Part shown: one piece after another, positions 1 to 10,900 of the stretch
Position numbering within the stretch: the first letter of the stretch is position 1
Layout of the letters: each line of letters begins with the position of its first letter
NCBI GenBank assembly: GCA_016584495.1
Contig: WAID01000006.1
Coordinates: 2,170,001-2,234,000, forward strand
Source: Celoporthe dispersa
Lineage: Eukaryota; Ascomycota; Sordariomycetes; Diaporthales; Cryphonectriaceae
Direction of reading: 5' to 3'
Length of the DNA stretch: 64,000 nucleotides
Notes under the pieces: model-generated
What the model saw: only the letters and a program-made list of their open reading frames with translations
The model's database searches: none
Told to the model about the DNA's origin: nothing
Program-made: the position numbers and the translations under genes

Positions 1-1570
1 TATTCTCCTCGATGCTTAGTCCTGCTAGAGCCGTGACCTCTCCACCCGCAATCTGATACGGCACCCGCAGCGGTATGACCACGCTCGCCCCCTCCTGCTT
101 TGGGTGTTCCCCTTCCTCCACCAACACAGGCACCCGGAACTCCCGCGCATCAGGCCCGTCCTTTGTCGAGAAACATACATTCGCTATCTGCGCCGGCAGC
201 TCAGCCCGCCGCGCCTCCTCGTCGAGCTCGTTCCGGTCGGCATCGCGGTCATGCTTGAGCTGGACGATGGCCATCACCGCGTCGCGCAGCACGGCTGGGC
301 AGGGGATGGCCTCGACGTCCTCCAGGATGATGCGCTCCTCGTGCGGGTTCTCCCGGGTCAGGGCGTGCGTCCATAGGCCCGTCACTTTCCCCGCCGGCTG
401 GTGCCCGACGGCGCGGAAGCGTCTCTCGAGGTCGGAGGCCGTCCAGCGCCCGGCGGGGTAGAGGGCGTGGTCGCGGGCCCAGAGGGTGCTGTCCCAGTCG
501 ATGCAGGCGTCGGCCTTGCGGATCTTGGGGGCGTCGCGGAAGGCGGCGGCGCCATCGCCAGCGAGGAGGGGGGGAGAAGGAGAGGGGGAGGTCCAGCGGG
601 GGCGGGTAGGGCGGGACGTGGAGGCCCTGCCTCAGGCTGTCGGCGAGCAGGGCGGCTCCGGCCGGGGCGAGCATGTCCAGGAGCTGCGGGGTGGTGCACC
701 CTGCCGGGATGGGAATGCCGGGAGGCGGGGTGCGGGCGAGGATGTGGCCGTGGTCGTACTCGGTCGGGTGAAGGGTCTGCAGGGTGACACCGGCGCCGGG
801 CCGGTCGGCGAGGAGGGTCCACTGCAGAGGGGCGGGCCCGCGCAGGTCCGGCAGGAGGCTGGGGTGGACGTTCAGGCCGCCGTACGCGAGGGAGAAGAGG
901 ATGCGCGGGGGCACAAAGAGGCCGAAGGAGACGGCGACGACGAGGTTGAAGGGCAGGTGCCCGCGGTGGGCGAGCTTGCCGGACGGGTGCGGGTGGATGG
1001 TGCGCTGGCCCGTCGTCGGGTGTGTCACGCGGCCCGGGAGGGCAGGTCCCAGCCCGTGAAGGTGTCGCGCTGGTGCAAGGGGAGGCCGAGGGCGTGGGCG
1101 AGGTGGAAGAGGGGTCCTACGGCGATGCGCTTTAGGCCGCGGCCGCCTGGTTTCCCGGGGCGCACGAGGACGTCGATGGACTCGACCAGGTCGGGCCGGG
1201 CCTTGTGTAGGTCGTGGAGCGCCGTGAGAGAGGCGCAGCTGAAGGCGTCGGAGCCGCAGAAGAGGATGCGGAGCGGTGCTGAGGTCCTGCTGGGGTTGGT
1301 GGTGGGCGAGGAGGAGGACGACGAGGGGGAGGGTGAGGCTGTGGAGGACTGGCGGGTTCGTCTTGAGGCTGGCGGCCTGCTGATGGCGTATGGATGACTA
1401 CATGTGATGAAGGAGTCTGTGTATCCGTGTATGAGTCTGCCCATGGGTGACGGGCGGAGTATTGATGGTGGCATGGTGGGTGAGGGAATGAGTGAGTGAG
1501 GAAGGCTGGTGGTGGTGGTGAGGTCCAGAGCGAGGAGGGACTCGTCACGAAGAGGTGAGAGAGCGAGCAC
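1..1570 (-). CDS. FMT1: Mitochondrial methionyl-tRNA formyltransferase, 3' end outside window, two apparent frameshifts
   Basis: Formylates the initiator Met-tRNA in mitochondria using 10-formyl-THF. The formyltransferase core is visible in pieces: LRILFCGSDAF near the start of the domain, then SFGLFVPPRIL and YGGLNVHPSLLPDLRGPAPL (substrate loop with the HPSLLP motif), then DAPKIRKADACIDWD from the linker to the C-terminal domain. The last visible residues still read in frame at base 1, so the C terminus lies outside the window. The N-terminal ~85 residues are Ser/Arg-rich and fit a mitochondrial leader; the exact start is uncertain (1570 is the longest option). The pieces lie in three frames. 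One missing base near the CCC/GGG runs at 1033-1038 and one extra base in the G run at 568-574 would restore one frame, so I read these as sequence errors rather than gene decay. No intron with GT-AG ends fits either junction. Confidence 0.85.
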
Positions 1571-2549
1571 GGGCGTCGAATGATCTCATCGCCCCAGTGA
1601 AAAAAACGAATAGGAAAAGGATAAAAGAGTCCTCAATGGAAGGGAAAAAAAAAGATATTGAGTATAATGCATAAATTACATGAACAAGTTTCACAGGGCG
1701 CAAGTTTCTGTAGTGGGTTGATGAGGTCGTGAAACTTTTTGGAAGCTGATATTCTCGATTACTGTTTGATATTGCATAGAAGAATAATTGCAACCCCGTC
1801 GTGTTGGCTAATTTGCAATAAGCGGGTGTTGTATCCTTGTAACCGATATCAACTCACCACCATTTTGAAGCAATCCGCTTGCCCATCATCTGCTATTGTA
1901 TGAAGCCTTTCTTTTTTAGACTACTTGCTTAGATGTGTTAGGGCCATGTTAAGCTGTCTCAGAAGCATGGCCGCCGGAATGACTTGTTGAGTTCTCGTGA
2001 GAAGCCTCCTCACTCCTACTCGTACTTGTGGTTCTAGCTTGTTATCCCTTGATCAGCTCTTTTTTTTTTTTTTCAAAAAGGAAAGAGAAAAAAAAGAGAA
2101 GTTTTTGAAGCTAAATCTTATTTGTGAAGGGCTCGGCAAAAAAAAAGGTCATGAAGAGCAAATCTGGGTTCATTAAAAACGAGTCTGTCGTTGAGAACAG
2201 TTCTGGGTAGAGAGCTGCCTTATAGATGTTACAGGACAGACGTAGGACTCTTGGTAGATTAAAGACCAATGCTGGCTGAGAAACCACCGATAGACCAATC
2301 TATATGGTCTACATATTACCATACATGGTCACCGAATATTTGGCCAAAATAGTGGTCAGGTTGTGAAGAATCCGGACTCTTGTTCCACCAATTGCACAGG
2401 GTCCTAGCAGGTGGTTCAGCTCTCGGCCAGGGTAATTCTTCATCAAGGGTATTGTGCGTCAACAGCTGCCTCTCGGTCTGCCGTCTCGGCCTGCAATGGA
2501 GCTTCGTGTGGAAGCCTCTCGAGGTGTGCTTGCTGCTGCGTCTGGTCCC
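1571..2549. other. A/T-rich spacer, no gene seen
   Basis: About 1 kb of low-GC sequence with several A or T runs (for example near 2060-2100). I see no ORF with protein-like composition, no tRNA and no terminal repeats. It marks the border between conserved FMT1 and the accessory cluster to the right. Confidence 0.5.
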
Positions 2550-3216
2550 TTACCCCATGCAGCAACCTACTACCGTTCGATGTCTCACACAGCTGCTCGA
2601 GCGTGTCGCACGCCTAACCGATGGGCCTGGACAACTCAAAAGTATATGGAGAACCGAGCCACTGACAAGCGAGGTGTGACTCATGACAGAGGTTGGCCTT
2701 GTAGCTATCGAAATTTCTGTGGTTCTCCAAGATTGGGAACTCCTATGGCGGACGGGACACTGGCGATAAGTATGTCGAGGTTGGCCCATCGTCACCAGAC
2801 GTTCGTCCCACACGCTTGCTCAGACCAAGATCGCATACCTTGCCCTACCAATAACACTCGGGTGGGCGTTGGATCACGAGAGCATTCTGCCAAACGACCT
2901 GCCAGCACAAGGCCTTTGCACACCATCTTTTGCAGGAAGCGCGTCCCATGCTTAGCCTGATGTCCCTATGGATACACCTCTCCTCGTGCTGCATAAGCCG
3001 GAGAGCACTCAAGACTTGCCACGCGATGTCCATCACCTCGCATTCGGGCATATGTCTGCCTTGCTTGTTGTCAGGTGGGCCTCTCAAGTCGCCACGTTCG
3101 CAATACTCTGCGGCAATATGGAGGCGGTAGTCGCGGTTAAATTCTGACGAATGGGCTGAGGTACAGGGATTAATCTTACTGTAGCTAGGCCCCAAGTAGA
3201 AAAAACACCATGTCAA
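2550..3216 (-). pseudogene. Protein kinase relic
   Basis: On the minus strand the stretch 3216-2845 encodes kinase-like segments: EYCERGDLRG (hinge region), MDIAWQVLSALRLMQHEERC (helix E) and IHRDIRLS (catalytic loop HRD). Further downstream in another frame, around 2840-2800, comes VCDLGLSKRVG, matching the DFG region with Gly-Leu-Ser following but Leu replacing Phe. Stop codons and frame changes separate the pieces and I found no start, ATP-binding loop or APE segment. I therefore read it as a decayed fungal Ser/Thr kinase. It lies about 400 bp upstream of the SNF2 gene and could be related to the kinase domain of the NLR at 7.9-13.8 kb, but this is inference. Confidence 0.55.
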
Positions 3217-3613
3217 GCTTGTGTGGTCTGCTTACCCCCCCTGTTTGTGAACTTGGTCATGGCGTCAAGCTCTTGGCTCGTTCAGCTGGCGCACCAAGCA
3301 CCACTGCAGGCCTCTCTCCCTCCGGCTGGATATTCACTTGTGTCCGTCCCTAAATTGACTTGTCAGCGAAGAGCTGGAAACACAAACCCGCCTGCCGTAC
3401 ATTGTTCTCTGCATCTTGACACGGAGCTGTGTTTCTCCTCTGGTTCGATTGAACAACGAATGGCCTCTTGTCTGATCAGCACGTTGGCGATGAGTCATAC
3501 CTATAGCATGCCCCAGGTCTAACTGAACTGGCCGCCACTCAATACTCCTCCTGCGCATTCATCCAGCTTCCCTTTGGCACAACAGCAAGCGAGACACCTG
3601 AGGCCAGCCCAAT
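3217..3613. other. Spacer and SNF2 gene upstream region
   Basis: Short ORFs occur on both strands but none resembles a protein family. The last part is the presumed promoter and 5' UTR of the SNF2-type gene that starts at 3614. Confidence 0.4.
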
Positions 3614-6600
3614 ATGAACCCCGGCGACTGGCTCAGGGACTTGCAATCACCTGTAGGTAGCAAGCGACCTAGCCCTTCTCCGGCTGACGAGGAAGGCCGG
3701 AAAGTCAAGAAATTCCGCACGCAGCCTGAAGACGACGACCAAAACTGCAACGTTCTGAACCGGGAGCTACCAACTGATCCTCACAATGACCCTCCTCGGA
3801 GCCCATTACAACATCCCTATCATGACTACGTCAATCAGGTTGGCACCATTGCCGGCGTCGAAGAAGGCTCTGGACACGAGTTCGACAATTTCCCAAGTGG
3901 CGAGGCTCCAGCTGCACCCCTCGATTCAATGCAATGGGAACAGCAAGTTCTGGCGGATGACTACGAGTCCTTTCCAAATAACAATATAGAGCCGTCGAAA
4001 CCAGACTCAGGGATGACTTGGCCATCTGCATGGTCACAGTCGGAATTGTCACTGATCAATGAGACACAGCCAGAGGATCTGTCGAACCAGCTGCCCACCA
4101 CATATTCCTTCCCCCAAACTTTGGCTCAACCCCTTAACTCTGTGGGAAATCCACCCATCCACAGCAATTCGAGTCTAAGTCGAGAAAATGAGGAAAAATT
4201 GCCTCTCAGGGGCATCACCAGCTTCGAGGAACCACAAGGCAACCCCTCTCAGGAGCGTGCCACCACCCCGGAGGTACCCTCCGGACTCGATGCAAGCTCA
4301 AGTGACCAGCCGGTACTGAGTAACCCACAGGCCAACGAAACGCGCTCGCAGACTCCAGCCGAGTCCGTACCTGTCTGTGACTACGACACTTGTTTCGGTG
4401 CTGTACGTCGCGTTTCCCTGTACCTCGATCGATGTTCCCCGGGCTGACAGGTTGCAGATAATAACAGCGGTCGCCTCTTCCCTTGAACAGAAGAATAGGG
4501 TCTACCGTGTGTCTGTAGATCTGGAACCATTTGTGAATGTTTTCCTACTTCGTAGCCAGAATTCTGGTACGCATGCCGGTATCCTGCACAACCCCCAGCT
4601 CTTCAACGCGCTTCGCCGATTTCCCCTCAGGCTGGACGCCACACTTCTCGTACCTGCGGTCAGGAACAAGAGAGGCATTGGCAGGCCGAGTTCTAGGAAA
4701 CAGGCCCCGATGAAAGCAGCTCAAGGCTACAGCATGCGCATCGTACTGTACGGTCTTTGGGTTAACAAAGAAGACTTCGGGAGGACGATCTCAGAGGCTG
4801 GCTTCTTCTTGCAGCATCCGACCGCCGATGAGGTCATACCAGGAGTTCAATATGACAACCCACATTATCTTCTTCCTCCCGGTGAGGAAATGCCGCAACT
4901 CAAAAATCTGCACTTGGGCGACGAGGAAGACGTCTCTGCTCAGTTGGAGCCAGGAGATGAAGCAAGCAAGAGCAGCCTTTTGCGAATCTTCGAGGCCGCG
5001 GAGGCAGACGGGGGGACAGTGAAAGTGGTAAACACGTCACCAAGCCCCCGTCTTCGTTCAACACTCATGAGGTATGAGATGCACTGAAATCTATCATCTG
5101 CGGCGGTGGCTTATGCTTTATCCTAGTCATCAACTCACAGCTCTGGCTATGATGCTTGAGAAAGAGAGCGGCTACGTAGAGCAGCCGATGTTCCCGTCGC
5201 TTTGGATAAAGGAAAACTCTGAGAACAGCAAGGCCTTGCAGTAATGAATCCTGGAGAGCATTCCTGGAAATCTCATTTGGGTGTTGACCTTGACTTGCAG
5301 ATACCGCCATACAATCACCAGATCACTTGAATCCAGGCCTTACCCTGCCATGGGGGGAATACTTGCTGATGTAGGCAACCCCTAAAGCTACTATTGGATG
5401 CGGCCCTGACAGATAATTCGAGGATATGGGTCTTGGGAAAACCCTGAGCGTGTTGGCCCTGATCTGCTCCTCTCTAGATCTGAAACCCACAGCAGAGGAT
5501 CATGCCAAGAATACGAGCCACCGAGGGACACTCATTGTTGCGCCAATGTCCAGTGAGTTTGGCACCAGGTTTGATACGTTTGATGTTCGTGGATCACTGA
5601 CGGGAAGAAAGCCATATATGGCTGGAAGGCCCAGGCCTCACAGTAAGTACTGTTCTGAGTATTATGTCGACTTAACCGTTTATACAGAGGCTAAAAGCAA
5701 GGTGGCTTTCAGACACATTCACGAAGGGCAAGTACGGGTACAGATATACCATGGTTCCGGACGAGAAGGTCTCGCCAATAAATTCCAAGACACTGACGTG
5801 GTTATCACAACGTACGAGACGCTTCGCTCTGAGTGGGCAACCAAAGAGGGAGCTCGTCCTATATACTCCTGGAAATGGCTCCGAGTTGTCTTAGATGAAG
5901 GCAAGTATAGTCTGGTGGATGTTTTGACATTGATCCTCTGATTAATATCCATATAATAGCTCACCACATTCGCAACCGGGCAAAACAGGCATATCAATCT
6001 GCTTGGGATCTCACCGCCCGATTTCGATGGTGCTTGACAGGAACACCAATCCAGAACTCTCTCGACGACTACGGCGCCTTACTATCCTTCGTACGGGTTT
6101 TTCCGTTCGTGCAAAAGTCCAAATTCTTGTCTTGGATTGTGAAACCCGTGGAGGAGAAGCGGGGATTAGGCATTGAACGTCTGCAGAGACTTGTTCGCGC
6201 GACTTGCCTCCGGAGGACAAAGCGGAAAGCCCTGTCCTCTGGTACGATCAAGCTTCCTCGGCGCTCGGAGAGGATACACGAAGTTTCTCTCCACAAAGAC
6301 GACCAGGATCTGTACGATTCCGTGAAGGAGATCACCGTCAGAATGGCCGCGGGTTTGGAGAAGCGGCCGGACAAATTCTCATCGCCCAAAGGCAAGGAAG
6401 GGAACATACTCGCCCTCATCAACTCCTTGAGACTCATCTGCGACCACGGAGAGCATCTCCTTCCGGAATCGGTGAAGAGATTGAGGGAGGACAAGATTGA
6501 GGGAGGACAGTTCTTCGAGTCCGCAATGCAACAAATCCACTACAGCAAGTGTTCCGTCTGTGAGGGAGAAATCGACGGGAGCTTTGCTAGGGAAGAGGGC

Positions 6601-7623
6601 AAGACCCCATATGTTTCAATTGTGCAACTTCAGAGGAAGGATTCTCAAATCCAGACTCGCAAGCTGCTCTCCTGGACAAAGCCGGCATGTCAAGTTTCCA
6701 ATCAGCAAGCTCTGAAAGATTGAATTCGGCCAAATTTGTTTATCGACCCTCGACCAAGGTACTGGCATTGCTGGAGAACCTGAAAATGGAGCGAGCAGCA
6801 TCAGGGGCTAATTGCAAGCCAAGGAAGAGGTATGTTCAAAGGGAAACGTGTTGGGGAAAATACAGGTGCAGCCAGACCCGAGAGATGTGGCGATCGTCAT
6901 TTTACCCTTAAGAACGTCCCATGCTCGCTGCGTGCTGAAGAAAAGGACGCCTGGCTAACCCAGAGCAGCGTCGTGTTCAGTCACTGGGTCAAAATGCTCG
7001 ATCTCGTTGAGCAGGCACTCCACAGGGCCCAAGTCAGCTTCCAACGCGTCGATGGGCGCACCAGTCTCGAAGGACGGCGAAAGGCTGTGCAGAAATTCAA
7101 CGATAATCCTGACTGCACTGTGATGCTGGCTAGTATTGGCAGCACAGCGGAAGGGTATGGGGTTCTGGCCGATATATTCCATCAAACCTTGTTCAACTGA
7201 CCCAATATCAATCCAGGGTCGATCTTCAAGCTGCCAGCGTCGTACATCTAATCGAACCTCATTGGAACCCAATGGTGGAGGCCCAAGCCGTCGATCGGGT
7301 ATATCGCATAGGACAGACGCAAGAGGTCACAGTCATTCGATATATCGTTCCCAACTCAGTGGAAACAGTACGTTAGGCCTTTCCGCATATGATCTGATTC
7401 CTGCGTCGCTAATCCTTATGGTACTCTTCAGTATATTCAAAGAGTGCAGGAGGAAAAGCTGAAGATGATTGACCAAGCCATAAACATGCCTGAGGTGAGG
7501 GGGCCCGATCTGGAATCCAAAAGGTGGCAGGTAAGGTCCAACCGTGATCACTGTTCGCTTAAAGGCTCTCGTGCTGACCATTTTCAGGGACTGGTGGAGA
7601 TGCTCAAATCGGGAGGCCGGTGA
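3614..7623 (+). CDS. SNF2-family ATPase, Rad5/Rad16-like, about 1091 aa, eleven exons
   Basis: Chromatin-remodelling or repair type helicase, presumably nuclear. Proposed exons are 3614-4402, 4458-5071, 5127-5240, 5301-5370, 5423-5552, 5688-5900, 5960-6829, 6966-7154, 7217-7367, 7432-7530 and 7588-7623; they sum to an open frame if one base is added in the C run 6605-6608. The first ~260 residues are disordered and Ser/Pro-rich. Then MMLEKESGYVEQP, GGILADDMGLGKT (Walker A, about residue 531), LDEAHHIRN (DEAH box split by an intron), CLTGTPIQNSLDD, CSVCEGEI plus ICFNC (remains of a RING-like zinc finger), SSVVFSHWVKMLDL, and VDRVYRIGQTQEV (motif VI). The order helicase-RING-helicase is that of Rad5/Rad16/HLTF. 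I saw no HIRAN domain. The intron at 5901-5959 has a GC donor. The neighbours suggest an accessory paralog, not the housekeeping RAD5. Confidence 0.85.
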
Positions 7624-7908
7624 ATCTGCCACCTCAGCATACGAATGCAACGCGATTCTGGCATCTCCTGTCAAGCTTATGTAGATGCTAATACAGCGGC
7701 CTGGAACAATGTGTTTCGAAGATAGGAGTGACATTATTAACACTCCGAATTGGTCAACTCTCTCCTTCTCTTGGGGGAACAAAAGTAAAAAGAGGGAAGG
7801 GGGAAGGAGAAAAAATTGAAGCTGAGACGATAGAGGATATGTGACATAGTTATTGTGAATCTGGGACGTATTTTTGATGTGATCAACGTTTTAGTTGTAC
7901 GTAGGCTG

Positions 7909-10900
7909 TCAGTCTGAAAGGGAAATTCCTTCCCCATCGTTGATCCTGGACATCGACACTTCTTCCTTATCTTTTCGGATTCGCTTGGTCTCTTCGATGA
8001 GTTCGTCCCAAGTCTTCCCTAACCATCTTTGGATATTTTTGGCGCCCTCTTCATCCCGGATCTTCTTAGCTTGACTGTTCCCGTACTTCGCCTTGTTCGC
8101 TTCTGGATCGGCGCCATTTAGTAGGAGAAATTCCATCATCTTAGCGCCCTCGACGGATGTGTGTTTTGCAGCTTGATGTAGTGCTGTCAGTTGCCTGTTA
8201 TTTGCTCGGGCGTTGATATCGGCGCCTTGCTCAAGCAACCATGTTGCCAGAGGAACTGAACAGTTGATAAGTGCTACAGATCTGAGCATTTGACTGGGCC
8301 AATTCTTGGTGAAGAAAGGGGTTAGTCGGGATTCCCTCCATAGATAGAGCAGTCGCGACTCCCCCGCCAGATGTTTTTTTAATGCTCGAAGGACTCGGCC
8401 TGACCCATATACACCTTGCATAAGTGGCTTCCTTCGACCCCTCACGATGGGCTCGTGTATGTTTCTTTGAACCCACTTGACCCAGATATCCATTCCTTCG
8501 ATCCAGTCACTCGACATCAGTTCAACCATGATCGTCACGTAGTGCTCTGTTAACTTAAACTTCCAATCCTCAGTATCCGGCAGCTTAGTTGTTCGAGGCA
8601 GAAGGTGTCTCAAGGTACTTGGATTGCACCCCTTGATTGATTCCACGATATAGTCTGTTGAATTGTACGCATAGGATGGAGCTGGGCTGTTGATTAGCTT
8701 GAGCATGCCAGCTGAGGCTGCAAAAGCGGCGAGCTTTCGGAGCTTATGTAAATCGTCCTGGTCTTGAAGGGCATCTGGGAAGGTAGATAGGACCGTCTGT
8801 ACGGCTTCAACGTGGTCTTCTTGGACCAAGTCCTCGAGCAGGGATTTGACCTCATCCTGGGTGAGGTTTTGGCTGTTGGAGGTCGGTTGCGGTGGATTGC
8901 TTCGGTGAGCTCGCAAAAGATGATCTTGCCGCATTTTGTTAGATAGAAATCCAACCAGTCCGAACTCGCAGCCTGCAACATCGCATTTCAGAGCTCGATC
9001 ATGGGACCGTTCATGGCTGTCTCTGTAGGCTCGTGTTTGGAAGCCGTGCTGCCAGTATTTGCACTGTAGGGATCTGCATTTGAAGGGTCGTTGTCCGTAG
9101 TATTGCAAAATTCGGTCACATTTTTCGTGACATTCTGGATCTGCGTGACTGAGCCCGGCCTTCGGTGAATTGCAGAGAATGTTATCAAAGGTCTGACGGA
9201 TGAACCTAGAGGTGTCCGATGTCGAGAGGGGGTCACGTCCATCCTCTTGGGCATCTGAGTGATTTTCGTATCGATAGATCAGCCAAATATTCAACCCTCA
9301 ATAGCCTCACAAACTTGAAGAGCGCGATCGTACCTCCGTTTATTTTGCCAGATAAGTTGCGAAAGTGTGAGATCCGGCGGAGAAGTCCATACAATGGAGG
9401 CTGTGTTCTCCTCAACGCCTCAAAAGCAGCTTCATTCTCGCTGCTATCGTGGCTCTCGCCCTCGCTCTCACCCTCGCTCTCACCCTCGCTCTCACACTCG
9501 TCCATCTTTCTAAGTTCTTGTGGCATCCTTGTTTCCCAGAGCACCCGGATTGCATCAATCAGAGCGACTGATGGCTCCACCGTTGTTGTCGACCGGAGGT
9601 ACTGACATACCAGCTCAAACCACATTTTTGTTGAAAAGGCATGGAAGCTGTATTGACCAGCAAGAGCTTTCTCAGAACGCTCATCGGGCGGCAAATCGGG
9701 GTCATGGTGTCGCTGGCATAAATAGGCCATACATCTCACGGCCAAGTCGAGGGTGGCCAGGTTCAAGTCAATCAGCTGTGCTCCTAGATGGGGGCTGACG
9801 ATGTATCTGCAGAATAGTTAGAGATAGGACGATTAATCACATAGTGCGTCACTTACTCTTTGGCAGTGAAGTGAACAAAACGTATGTAGCCATCCACAGT
9901 CTCGACGATTGGGCCAAGGAACTCGACAACATCGAGCTTTGCCACCATATGAAAGACTTGGTCTCGGTCATTAGGCCTTACAACCAGGGCTTGGTGAGCT
10001 TCCTCAATTGTCAGGGGAGATGGAGTACACGCAATCCATCCCAGGAGTCTCCGGGACTTCTCTACCATACGCCTGTCCTCTTGTTCTTCCAAGCGTACGA
10101 GGATACGATGGTACCTATATAGTAGTCGGTCAGCAGCAGCTCATTTCACCAATTTGGGCCTGGTGCGCTTACGCCGCATCAAGATTCTCCGGGAGAACTG
10201 CCAGTTCTTTCTTCATTTCTGACAAGTCATGCATTGCTTTGACCATGTCCATAATGAGGCGAGCGAAGAGGAACATGCCTTTCGCACGACTTGCCAGCGG
10301 CTCTAGAAGTTTCCTTATCTCATTTCGTGCCTGCGGGAAAACTTTACGAGTCTGGAAGATTTCCTGGCTACGTTGGCTAACGTAGGCCTCGATGCTCCTT
10401 TCATTATGTTCATGGATCTGGATTGTGACTGACACGTCACCTAGGAGCCGCGTTAGATCAGCTTCGGGCCGGCTGCTGAGGACGATTCTCAGTGATTCGC
10501 ATAACTTGACAAGCCTAAGAAGTTCCTGGACAAGTCTGCCACGCTCAAATTCGCTGATCTCGTCGACACCGTCAATGACGAGGTATACTGAACCAACGTA
10601 GCGGATCAGAGAGGACATAAGGTTGCCCGCAGTGGTCAGATTACTCTTTAACTCCTCGCTCATCGACTCGCATACGATAAGTGTGAGTTCCTCATCCCCC
10701 TCAGCCATCTGACAGACAAGGGAGTGGACTATTGACAATGCTGAAAGTTTGTCGTCCTCATATGTCAGGAACGCGAAGGCAGTCTTCTTTTTCTGGATGC
10801 TTCTCAATTGGTCGACAATCGTGCTAGAGAGAACTGTCTTGCCTATGTGCCAATGATCCAGGTATTAGAATCGGTTCAAGTGAAGACGATTTGAAGCTCC

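Noticed and set aside
486..1397. 303-codon plus-strand ORF
   Set aside because: Antisense to FMT1 motifs; Gly/Arg-rich translation typical of a GC-rich shadow frame.
9233..9310. Split of the NLR into two genes
   Set aside because: A 67-nt GT-AG intron (9244-9310) joins both frames exactly and total exon length fits one protein.
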